From NCBI GenBank assembly GCA_030612495.1, contig JAUWNT010000054.1, forward strand, positions 1-13,406: 13,406 bases of DNA, in the 5' to 3' direction. Below the pieces are notes generated by a model. It was not told the DNA's origin. It ran no database searches and saw only the letters and a list, made by a program, of their open reading frames with translations. This document shows positions 1 to 6,650 of the stretch, piece by piece. The first letter of the stretch is position 1, and every line of letters begins with the position of its first letter. This DNA is from Candidatus Aminicenantota bacterium (GTDB lineage: Bacteria > Acidobacteriota > Aminicenantia > UBA2199). The translations under genes were made by a program, and so were the position numbers.

Positions 1-17
1 ATATGAAATTTGATTTG

Positions 18-46
18 TTGACATATTTTTCTGAATTATATAAAAT
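18..46 (+). promoter_or_regulatory. Sigma-70-type promoter for the 592-aa membrane protein gene
   Basis: The -35 box TTGACA (18-23) is a perfect consensus. A 17-bp spacer leads to the -10 box TAAAAT (41-46); an overlapping TATAAA lies at 39-44. Only 6 nt separate the -10 box from the ATG at 53, so transcription should start at or next to the A of the start codon. No Shine-Dalgarno is present. The call rests on hexamer match and spacing only; the start site is inferred. Confidence 0.65.
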
Positions 47-52
47 AACGCC

Positions 53-1831
53 ATGGAAAAGGATAAAAAGGATACTCATTCTTCTGATAACAATCTGGAC
101 AAATTTTCAAACAAAAAAATAAAAAAAAAGAATAATGATAAATCATCTGAAAATATTTTTGAAAGCACAGGAGAACAGATTGATAAACTCTTTGACAAAC
201 AATTTTCTGAATTGTCAGAGGATAAATCAAATTTAGAAAAGAAACAGGAGAAAAAACATGAGAGTACAGGAGAAAAGATTGGTAAACTCCTTGACAGTCA
301 ATTTCCTGAATTTGAAGAGGACAAATCAAATTTAAAAGAAGAAGAGATCCTGGTTCTGGATGAATCTTTAGCACTTCCAGAAGAAGCTGGTTCAGTTTCT
401 CTTGAACAAGAAAAAGCTGATGATTTGATTCTTGAGAATACTCAGCATTTGCAAGGAGATGATAATGGAGTTTTGAGTAAAGAGGTTATTGCAGAAGATT
501 TTGAGTCAAATTCCTTTGGAGCTGAAGAAAAATCCGAGAATAAAGAATCAAATGAAGCAGTTATGTTTGTAGATGGTAAAAAGGTAAATATGGAGGAAAT
601 TCTAAGTCGAGATCATATAGAACCAATAGAAGTTGACTCAATTCAGGAACAACTGGAATCTATTAAAAAAAATGGGCATGAGGATATTAAAGAGGAGAAA
701 CAAACTGGAGAGGAAATAATGGATAACATCACTCCAGTTGAAGATATTCCAGAAATCAGACCTATTACCAAAATCTTCTTTGATAAGCCTATTATGAAAA
801 AAAGAAGATCTGGACTTCCTCTTTTAATAATTATATTGGCAGTATTTGCAGTTGGAGCTTATTTTGTTTTAATTAAAAATAACAAACATGATCTTATAGA
901 ATTCAATTCTAAATCCCCTCAAAAAGAGTCCAAAAACATAGAAATTCCATCAAAACCTTCTCAGAAAATGAAAAGAGCTGATATTATAAAACTTGAAATA
1001 AAAAAACTAAAAACTTTTTTCGAAAAAGCTGAAAACTATATAAAAAATGGAGACGTTCACAATGCAAGGCTTCAAATGATCCTTGCAGAAAAGATAACTC
1101 CGCCTGACAATATGTTAAAGAGAAAAGAAAACATACAGAATAATATAAAATCTCTTGAGAAAAAGAATGAGATTAAGAGTCAAAAAATAAAACAATCTAT
1201 AATTATAGATGAAGAAGATTTTAAAAAAGCAGAATCCTATAATACTATTGAATCCTATAAAAGATATCTAAACAAATACCCTTCAGGAAAATTTAAATTT
1301 AAAGCAAAGTCAAATATTGAAAAGTTAAACAGGGGAAAAACAAAAGAGGAATTAAATTTGATACGCTCAAAGACACGTCAATATCAGAGAGTACAATTGC
1401 GTTTCGGATACATGGAGTTTGCGCAAAAAGATATTAAAAAAATAGAGGTACTTTTATATAATCTAAAAAACCATTTTGAAAGGAAAGAAATCAAAAATGA
1501 AAAGATAATTATTGATTACTCTACTGGATTGATGTGGCACCTCTGGGAAACTCAAATGGATTATTATAAGGCAGAATGGTGGACTACAAGAGGTTATGCA
1601 GGATTATTTAGCTGGAGAATCCCAACATTAGAAGAGGCTTTATCAATTTCAACAATAGATTTTGAATATTTTTCAAATAAGCCATTATCCTCTATTCAAA
1701 TATGGACAGTAGATAAACCTTCATCAGAATCAGGAAGTGTCTGGATATTGGATCTTAAAACAAAAAAATGCAGTTCTTCTGCAAAATCCTCTTTTAAATA
1801 TCTGTTCTCCTGCAGAAAGATCCAAAAGTAA
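53..1831 (+). CDS. Single-pass membrane protein with acidic/basic N-terminal region and C-terminal DUF1566-like domain
   Basis: This is a 592-aa protein of unknown function. Residues 1-250 are low-complexity and rich in Glu, Lys, Asp and Ser. They contain a 33-residue tandem repeat (37-69 and 70-98, each opening with ESTGE). A basic stop (KKRRSG, 249-254) precedes one hydrophobic helix at about 255-273. By the positive-inside rule, the N-terminal region should be cytoplasmic and the C-terminal part extracytoplasmic. Residues 310-430 are helical and charged, with a TPR-like stretch near 390-425 (YKRYLNKYPSGK). Residues about 482-590 resemble DUF1566 (Lcl C-terminal type): DYSTGLMWHLWE, SWRIPTLEEAL, IWTVD and a final Cys-Arg (CRK). 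The ATG at 53 is the only early in-frame Met; the next is residue 171. There is no signal peptide. A DUF3014 gene follows 80 nt downstream on the same strand. The DUF1566 assignment comes from recognised motifs and was not searched. Confidence 0.75.
   Translation: MEKDKKDTHSSDNNLDKFSNKKIKKKNNDKSSENIFESTGEQIDKLFDKQFSELSEDKSNLEKKQEKKHESTGEKIGKLLDSQFPEFEEDKSNLKEEEILVLDESLALPEEAGSVSLEQEKADDLILENTQHLQGDDNGVLSKEVIAEDFESNSFGAEEKSENKESNEAVMFVDGKKVNMEEILSRDHIEPIEVDSIQEQLESIKKNGHEDIKEEKQTGEEIMDNITPVEDIPEIRPITKIFFDKPIMKKRRSGLPLLIIILAVFAVGAYFVLIKNNKHDLIEFNSKSPQKESKNIEIPSKPSQKMKRADIIKLEIKKLKTFFEKAENYIKNGDVHNARLQMILAEKITPPDNMLKRKENIQNNIKSLEKKNEIKSQKIKQSIIIDEEDFKKAESYNTIESYKRYLNKYPSGKFKFKAKSNIEKLNRGKTKEELNLIRSKTRQYQRVQLRFGYMEFAQKDIKKIEVLLYNLKNHFERKEIKNEKIIIDYSTGLMWHLWETQMDYYKAEWWTTRGYAGLFSWRIPTLEEALSISTIDFEYFSNKPLSSIQIWTVDKPSSESGSVWILDLKTKKCSSSAKSSFKYLFSCRKIQK
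161..358 (+). repeat. Two-copy 99-bp in-frame tandem repeat inside the 592-aa protein gene
   Basis: Copy 1 is 161-259 and copy 2 is 260-358, each encoding 33 residues. They align as ESTGEQIDKLFDKQF and ESTGEKIGKLLDSQF, then both continue to an EDKSNL motif. DNA identity is clear but imperfect, with many silent or conservative changes, which suggests an old duplication kept under protein-level selection. The unit lies in the cytoplasmic charged region and may be a short binding motif; this last point is inference. Confidence 0.8.
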
Positions 1832-1843
1832 ATCTTGAACACT

Positions 1844-1886
1844 ATAAATAACTTCTATTATTGACATTATAAAGATAGTTATTTAT
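1844..1886. repeat. 10-bp perfect inverted repeat bracketing a promoter (operator-like)
   Basis: ATAAATAACT (1844-1853) is perfectly complementary to AGTTATTTAT (1877-1886), with 23 bp between them. The right arm overlaps the first bases of the -10 box at 1884-1889, and the -35 box lies between the arms. A dimeric regulator could bind here and occlude polymerase. The arms are AT-rich, so chance cannot be excluded, and there is no U-tract to suggest a terminator. Confidence 0.4.
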
Positions 1887-1889
1887 GAT
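1861..1889 (+). promoter_or_regulatory. Sigma-70-type promoter for the DUF3014 gene
   Basis: TTGACA (1861-1866), a 17-bp spacer, then TATGAT (1884-1889) match the consensus with one mismatch. The expected start is about 1896, giving a short leader that begins just before the Shine-Dalgarno at 1901. The promoter lies in the 80-nt gap after the upstream gene, so the DUF3014 gene can be transcribed alone. Confidence 0.65.
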
Positions 1890-1900
1890 GCATTTTTTAA

Positions 1901-1906
1901 GGAGGT
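1901..1906 (+). promoter_or_regulatory. Perfect Shine-Dalgarno that selects an ATC start codon
   Basis: AAGGAGGT (1899-1906) is a near-full anti-16S complement. Six nt after GGAGG comes ATC at 1912, in frame with the whole DUF3014 reading frame. The in-frame TAA at 1906-1908 rules out any earlier start. No ATG, GTG or TTG occurs in frame until TTG at 2407, which would delete the membrane helix and over half of the protein. Confidence 0.8.
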
Positions 1907-1911
1907 AAAAA

Positions 1912-2742
1912 ATCGAAACCTACAAAAAAATTATCACAGGAAGTGTTATTCTTGCAATAATTCTTATACTAACCTTTATATTTTTTTTCTTCTTCCATAA
2001 TAATAAAAAATCAGATGAATTTCATCCTTTATCAAAAAAAGATAAAACTCAAACATACATAAAAAAAGAGATAATTCAAAAAAAAGAAAAAACAGAAATA
2101 ACGCCTCCTCTTGATATTAAACTTAACAATAGTGATGAAAAAATACGTGAACTTCTAAAGAATTGTTCTTCTAAACCCGAATTTATAACATGGTTAAAAA
2201 ACAAAGATCTGATAAGAAGATTTGTAGCTATAGTTGATAATATTTCAAGAGGTACAACTCCTGCTCCTCATCTTGAATTTCTAAGGCCTGATAAGAAATT
2301 TAAAGTTATCTTTGAAAATGGAAAAACAAAAATAAATCCTATTTGTTATAAGAGATACAAGATTTATCTTAATGTATTTACATCTATTGACACACAAAAA
2401 GTCGCTTTGCTTTTAAAACAATTAAATCCCCTGTTAGATGAAGCTTATAAGGAACTGGGATACCCGGAAGAAAAATTTGAAGATTCCCTATTTGAAGCAT
2501 TTTCAGTATTAATGAGTACTCCAGTTGTATATGGAGATATATATCTTAGAAAAAAGGTAATTTCTTTTGCTTTTAAAGACCCAAAATTAGAAAAGTTAAA
2601 TGCTGCACAAAAACATCTTTTAAGAATGGGACCTGAAAATGTGAAACAAATTCATACTATATTAAAGGAAATAGCAAAAAAAATAGGCTTTCGATTAAAC
2701 CAATTACCCCAGGTTAAAAGTTATATACCTGATCAAAATTAA
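1912..2742 (+). CDS. DUF3014 family membrane-anchored protein, apparent ATC start
   Basis: The frame encodes 276 residues. A single hydrophobic helix lies at residues 7-28 (ending FFFFFH), followed by a Lys-rich linker to about 62 and then a DUF3014-like domain at about 65-270. Recognisable family features are LIRRFVAIVDNISRG (100-114), YKELGYPEEKF (about 179-189) and LLRMGPEN (236-243). The function of DUF3014 is unknown. Topology suggests a membrane anchor with an extracytoplasmic domain. The frame is intact from 1909 to the TAA at 2740-2742, but the only start compatible with the Shine-Dalgarno at 1901-1906 is ATC at 1912. A later TTG (2407) would lose the conserved first half. The gene has its own promoter 23 nt upstream and ends 4 nt from the convergent SDR gene. 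A G-to-C change or sequencing error in an original ATG is the main alternative to a true ATC start. Confidence 0.8.
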   Translation: METYKKIITGSVILAIILILTFIFFFFFHNNKKSDEFHPLSKKDKTQTYIKKEIIQKKEKTEITPPLDIKLNNSDEKIRELLKNCSSKPEFITWLKNKDLIRRFVAIVDNISRGTTPAPHLEFLRPDKKFKVIFENGKTKINPICYKRYKIYLNVFTSIDTQKVALLLKQLNPLLDEAYKELGYPEEKFEDSLFEAFSVLMSTPVVYGDIYLRKKVISFAFKDPKLEKLNAAQKHLLRMGPENVKQIHTILKEIAKKIGFRLNQLPQVKSYIPDQN

Positions 2743-2746
2743 AATA

Positions 2747-3553
2747 TTACTTTTTTTCAGGAGGGATATAAATAAAGCCAGCTATTCGTACGACCCATTT
2801 TCTTGGGAAAATGTGTACAAAAAAAAGAGTTAATTTGTTAATAAATCCCGGGACTGAGATAGATTTCCCTCTTTTAAAAGCCTTTATAGCTTTTTTTGCA
2901 GCCTTATCCGGTTTCATATTGAATATACTGTCCTTACTTATCTTTTTATCAAGCCCTGATTTAGTAATCATTTCTGTAGCAATTCCTGATGGAGCAAAAG
3001 AAGAAATAACAATGCCTGTTTTCCTGTTCTCTTCTCTTAATGCATCTGTAAAACTCTGAGAAGCATGCTTTGATGCGGAATAAACATTTTGGTACGGGAT
3101 TGGAATAAAGGCAGCTTCACTTGTAATATTCAATAATCCACCTTGCCCCATATTCCGGAAATAATCTAAAAATAACAAGCTTAATTTCATTACTGCATTA
3201 AAATTTAAATTAACAATCTGATTGTAATTTTCAATTTTTGCCTTTTCAGTCTTCCCATAATATGTAAGACCAGCATTATTGATTATCCCATAGATAGGTC
3301 CTACTTTTATTGCATTATCAAACAAAAAATTAACACCTTTTGGTTCTATTAAATCTACTCCAACAACCTCTACTTTTGTATTATTATTTTGTTCAATCTC
3401 TTTTTTTAATTGCTCGAGCTTCTTCACCCTTCTAGCAGTAATTATCAAATTAGCTTTTTCATATTTAGCTAAATATCTGGCAATTTCTTTACCCAGGCCA
3501 CTGGATGCGCCAGTAACTACAACCCATTTATTCTTAAAATTTAATTTTGACAA
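2747..3553 (-). CDS. Short-chain dehydrogenase/reductase (classical SDR)
   Basis: This is a 268-aa NAD(P)-dependent oxidoreductase of the SDR superfamily; its substrate is unknown. The Rossmann cofactor motif TGASSGLG is at 14-21. ARR at 40-42 after the second strand favours NADP(H). NNAG is at 92-95, and the catalytic set is Ser145, Tyr158 and Lys162 (YSASK). PSG at 188-190 is the usual post-catalytic turn. The hydrophobic C-terminus (about 236-265) resembles DltE/YqjQ-like SDRs that associate with membranes or lipid substrates; this is inference. The start is TTG (3551-3553), because an in-frame TAG lies six codons upstream and no ATG fits. An AGAGG sits about 12 nt before it. It lies 93 nt downstream of the DUF4301 gene on the same strand and may be co-transcribed with it. 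Confidence 0.88.
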   Translation of the reverse strand: MSKLNFKNKWVVVTGASSGLGKEIARYLAKYEKANLIITARRVKKLEQLKKEIEQNNNTKVEVVGVDLIEPKGVNFLFDNAIKVGPIYGIINNAGLTYYGKTEKAKIENYNQIVNLNFNAVMKLSLLFLDYFRNMGQGGLLNITSEAAFIPIPYQNVYSASKHASQSFTDALREENRKTGIVISSFAPSGIATEMITKSGLDKKISKDSIFNMKPDKAAKKAIKAFKRGKSISVPGFINKLTLFFVHIFPRKWVVRIAGFIYIPPEKK

Positions 3554-3646
3554 TTTCTTTAATATCCTCTAAACAATTTTATCAAATTTCTAAAAAAAAT
3601 AAAACCCATATTTCTGCTTGAATCAAGTATTTAAAGATTTATAAGT

Positions 3647-5203
3647 CTAAATTGGCTGATGCTCCTTTTTAAGAAGATCATTAACTGTTTTTACAGGATT
3701 AAATATAATTAAAGGAACTTGAATAAAAATAGTAATCCAATCTGCCATTGCTCCATTCCAGAGTCCTGGGAGTTCCAATATTTTTATTGATTCCCCATTT
3801 TTTGATTTTGTTGAAATGAAGTAAGTATTAGGGTCAATATGCTCATTAAGATTAAATTTATTACCCCTAAAATCACGAACTCCACAAACAATGTCAACTG
3901 GATTAAAATGAGTGGAACAATCTGCAATACCTTTTTGTTCCTTCGAGCTAAAATCAATCTGAGCATTTTCAACAATTTGAAGAGAAACAGAATTGTTTTT
4001 ATCTTTAACCCAGAAAGGACCTCCACCATACTTTCCCTCATCTTTTACCATTCCACAGGCTCTTATGGGTCTATTTAGTTTTTTAAAAAGAAAATCCTCC
4101 TTTTTTTCTTTGCCCCAATTTTTAAAATTTTCCGGAAAAAAGATATTAAGTTCGTTTTTAGAAAAAAATGAAATCTCCTCAAGATATGCTTTGCTTAAAT
4201 TTTTATTATAAAGTCTTTTTAAGTAGTCAAACACCTTTGTCTGAATTTCAAACAAATATCCGCAAAGGGCTTTTTTATACACAAAAGTCTCTGTTTTTAA
4301 GTAATCAGGTACCACATTATCAATGTTTTTTATAAAAATAATATCCCCTTCAATATTATTTAAATTAGTGATCAAAGCTCCATGACCTGCTGGCCTTAAA
4401 ATAAGGTTATTATTGCAATCTCTTAATAGATCCCCTTTTTTATTTAAAGAAACTGTATTAGTATAAGGTTCTTGTTCAGAAATTGTAATTTCGAATTTAA
4501 TATTACCTTTTCTGTAAATTGGTAAAATCTTATCAAGAAAATCTTTTACCTTTTTTCTAAATTCAGGAGAAATTGCAAAATGGATACGAACAACATTTTT
4601 CTCATCTATTGCATATTTAATTCCCTCAACTATATGCTCTTCCATTGAAGTTCGTGAACAATCTTTATATTTATGGAATTTTAAAAGAGCTTTTGGAAGA
4701 TTCGTATAGTTGAGCCCTTTTGGTTTTAACAGATATTCAAGGATTCTTTTGTATTTGTCTTGTTTAATAAGAGTTTTGATAGACACATTATCTCTTGTTA
4801 ATAACCTTTCAAGTTCATCATAAAATGGAAATTTCTTACTCTTTATCCCTTTTATAAAATCTAAAATAAACTCGTAATCAGAGTTCCCTTTTAATGCCTC
4901 TTGTTTAGCTTGATTTTCATTGATTTTATTGAAATTATTATAGAAATAGAGAGGCACTTCAAACATACGAGTTGCAGCGCCTGATGCAGGAACAAATTTG
5001 ATTATTTTATTTCTTTTCCTAACTTTTAAGAAAAGATCAATATATCTTTCCTTTTCAAGCTCTGAGAATTCTTTTATACCATTATTTATATATGCAGGTT
5101 TAAATAAATTAACAAAAGGTGTTCCTTTTTTTAACATTTCAAGTTGTTCTAAAATTTTCTTTTCAGGAATTATTCGCTCGACTTCTTTATCTATAGATAT
5201 CAT
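3647..5203 (-). CDS. DUF4301 family protein of unknown function
   Basis: The protein is 518 aa, about the full length expected for DUF4301. Conserved blocks visible in order are VPASGAATRMF (71-81), RPAGHGALITNLN (270-282), DIIFIKNIDNVVPD (287-300), RPIRACGMVKDEGKYGGGPF (378-397), ADCSTHFNPVDIVCG (427-441) and LPGLWNGAMADW (478-489). There is no signal peptide or clear transmembrane helix, so it is probably cytoplasmic. The family has no assigned function that I know of. The first block looks like the PAxGxxTR phosphate-binding loop of sugar-nucleotide pyrophosphorylases, so nucleotide or sugar-phosphate chemistry is a reasonable guess and no more. The start ATG (5201-5203) has only a weak purine run before it. 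It lies 39 nt after ackA, likely in the same transcript. Confidence 0.85.
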   Translation of the reverse strand: MISIDKEVERIIPEKKILEQLEMLKKGTPFVNLFKPAYINNGIKEFSELEKERYIDLFLKVRKRNKIIKFVPASGAATRMFEVPLYFYNNFNKINENQAKQEALKGNSDYEFILDFIKGIKSKKFPFYDELERLLTRDNVSIKTLIKQDKYKRILEYLLKPKGLNYTNLPKALLKFHKYKDCSRTSMEEHIVEGIKYAIDEKNVVRIHFAISPEFRKKVKDFLDKILPIYRKGNIKFEITISEQEPYTNTVSLNKKGDLLRDCNNNLILRPAGHGALITNLNNIEGDIIFIKNIDNVVPDYLKTETFVYKKALCGYLFEIQTKVFDYLKRLYNKNLSKAYLEEISFFSKNELNIFFPENFKNWGKEKKEDFLFKKLNRPIRACGMVKDEGKYGGGPFWVKDKNNSVSLQIVENAQIDFSSKEQKGIADCSTHFNPVDIVCGVRDFRGNKFNLNEHIDPNTYFISTKSKNGESIKILELPGLWNGAMADWITIFIQVPLIIFNPVKTVNDLLKKEHQPI

Positions 5204-5242
5204 CTTCTTTTTATTTTAAAATTAATCTCTTTTTTTTCTTAT

Positions 5243-6445
5243 CTACTTAATTGCAGAAACAATTTTATATGTTTCTTTAGCTATCATTAATTCTTCATTT
5301 GTTGGAACAACCAGTACTTTTACTTTTGAATTTATTGATGAAATGTCTGTTAATTCTCCTTTTACATTATTTTTATTTTCATCTATTTTAATTCCCAAAA
5401 ACTCCATATTTTCACATATTTTATCTCTTATAATTGGAGAATTTTCCCCAATACCTGCTGTAAATACAATAATATCAACTCCTCCCATTACAGCAGCATA
5501 AGCTCCTATAAATTTCTTAGCATAATGGCAGAAAATATCAATTGATAGATTTGCTCTTTCATTACCTTTTAATGCTGCTTCTTCAACCTCCCTCATATCA
5601 TTTGATATTCCAGAAAGCCCTAGCATGCCGCTTTTTTTATAAATTATTTGCCTTATTTCATCTGCACTTAAGTTCTCTTTTTCCATCATATAAAGGATAA
5701 TGTTAGGGTCAATATCTCCAGCTCTGGTTCCCATTGGCATTCCACACATTGTTCCATATCCAAGGCTTGTATCAACAGATTTACCTTTATTAACAGCAGA
5801 AATAGAGCAACCATTTCCAAGATGGAGTGTAATTATTTTTAATTCTTCTATAGGTTTTTTAAGAAATTCTGCTGCTTTAATACTTACATATTGATGAGAT
5901 GTACCATGAAAACCAAATCTCCTTATTCTTTTGTTTTTATAATACTCATAAGGCACAGGGTAAATAAAGGCTTTTTCAGGAATAGTTTGGTGAAAAGATG
6001 TGTCAAAAGCCCCAACCATAGGAACATCAGGAAACTCCTCTTTTGCAGCTTTTATTCCTAAAAGGTTTGCAGGATTGTGAAGTGGTGCAAGCTCAATGTT
6101 TTTCTCAACTACTTTTATTACTTCATCTGTAATCAAAACAGAATCTGCAAAATCTTCACCACCGTGTACAACTCTATGACCAACTGCCTCAATCTCATTC
6201 ATATTCTTTATAACTCCATGATTCTTATTCACAAGAGTCTCTGTAATTAAATGAATCCCAGATTTATAATCATTTATTGAGCATACCTTCTTTATTTTTG
6301 AGTTAGTAGGAAATTGATAAGTAAATATTGAATCTTTAAACCCAACTCTTTCAATCAGCCCTTTTGCAATTAGCTTTTCATCTTCGATATTTATAAGCTG
6401 AAATTTGATAGAAGAACTACCAGAGTTAATAACTAAAATCTTCAT
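5243..6445 (-). CDS. ackA: Acetate kinase
   Basis: The protein catalyses acetyl-phosphate + ADP to acetate + ATP (reversible). It is cytosolic and the last step of substrate-level ATP formation in many fermenters. At 400 aa it is full length and belongs to the ASKHA fold. All key residues are present, with numbering that matches the Methanosarcina enzyme: Asn7 (INSGSSS), Arg91 (GHRVVHGGE), Asp148 (FDTSFHQT), His180 (FGFHGTSH), Arg241 (MGTRAGDIDP) and Glu384 (TNEEL). The phosphate loop LHLGNG (207-212) and the GIGENS motif (331-336) are also present. AAGGAG at 6451-6456 sits 5 nt before the ATG, a strong ribosome site. No phosphotransacetylase gene is in the window. It leads a probable transcript with the DUF4301 gene and perhaps the SDR, and is divergent from the lytic transglycosylase. 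Confidence 0.97.
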   Translation of the reverse strand: MKILVINSGSSSIKFQLINIEDEKLIAKGLIERVGFKDSIFTYQFPTNSKIKKVCSINDYKSGIHLITETLVNKNHGVIKNMNEIEAVGHRVVHGGEDFADSVLITDEVIKVVEKNIELAPLHNPANLLGIKAAKEEFPDVPMVGAFDTSFHQTIPEKAFIYPVPYEYYKNKRIRRFGFHGTSHQYVSIKAAEFLKKPIEELKIITLHLGNGCSISAVNKGKSVDTSLGYGTMCGMPMGTRAGDIDPNIILYMMEKENLSADEIRQIIYKKSGMLGLSGISNDMREVEEAALKGNERANLSIDIFCHYAKKFIGAYAAVMGGVDIIVFTAGIGENSPIIRDKICENMEFLGIKIDENKNNVKGELTDISSINSKVKVLVVPTNEELMIAKETYKIVSAIK

Positions 6446-6481
6446 CTTTTCTCCTTATTACATTCAACATCATTTTAACAA

Positions 6482-6521
6482 TCAGGTTTTTATGGGTTTG
6501 CTTTATTGAATAACAACCTGA
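6482..6521. repeat. 12-bp inverted repeat in the ackA / transglycosylase divergent region
   Basis: TCAGGTTTTTAT (6482-6493) and ATAACAACCTGA (6510-6521) pair at 11 of 12 positions around a 16-bp centre. The element sits 37 bp upstream of ackA, in the 205-bp divergent intergenic region. It could be a transcription-factor operator or a hairpin in the ackA leader. No T-run follows on either strand, so a terminator is unlikely. I see no clear ackA promoter beyond this element. Confidence 0.4.
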
Positions 6522-6612
6522 ATGACAAATCAAATATTTTACATTATAACACTTTTTTCGAACAAAAAAAAGATAATTTATAGCTTGTATAATAGAATTT
6601 TATTAAAGTTTG

Positions 6613-6641
6613 TTGAATTTTTTTCGAAACAATTCTATAAT
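6613..6641 (+). promoter_or_regulatory. Sigma-70-type promoter for the lytic transglycosylase gene
   Basis: TTGAAT (6613-6618), a 17-bp spacer and a perfect TATAAT (6636-6641) lie just before the ATG at 6651. The 9-nt distance means the mRNA should begin within about 0-3 nt of the start codon. No Shine-Dalgarno precedes the ATG. The promoter falls inside the longer open frame beginning at 6522, which argues against that longer start. Confidence 0.65.
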
Positions 6642-6650
6642 TACAACATT

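Noticed and set aside
2710..2732. AGGT/ACCT inverted repeat near the convergent gene ends as a bidirectional terminator
   Set aside because: Arms are only 4-5 bp, it lies within the DUF3014 coding end, and no T-run follows on either strand.
2407..2742. Short 111-aa gene starting at TTG 2407
   Set aside because: The frame is open and DUF3014-like for another 165 codons upstream, with a perfect ribosome site at 1901; the short version would begin inside the domain.
2759..2766. GGAGGG on the plus strand resembling a ribosome site after the DUF3014 gene
   Set aside because: It lies within the antisense of the SDR C-terminus and no start codon with a useful frame follows.
2811..3059. Plus-strand open frame inside the SDR gene
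   Set aside because: It is antisense to a well-conserved SDR with intact catalytic motifs and has no recognisable protein features.
3608..3632. CTTGATTCAAG palindrome in the gap between DUF4301 and SDR genes as an operator or terminator
   Set aside because: The palindrome is short (11 bp, single-base centre), cannot form a stable hairpin and has no clear promoter context; chance is likely at this base composition.
6522..6650. Longer N-terminal extension of the lytic transglycosylase, starting at ATG 6522
   Set aside because: The extension contains a consensus promoter just before the ATG at 6651, has no ribosome site, overlaps the end of the inverted repeat, and places 43 odd residues before an otherwise typical Lys-rich, membrane-anchored N-terminus.
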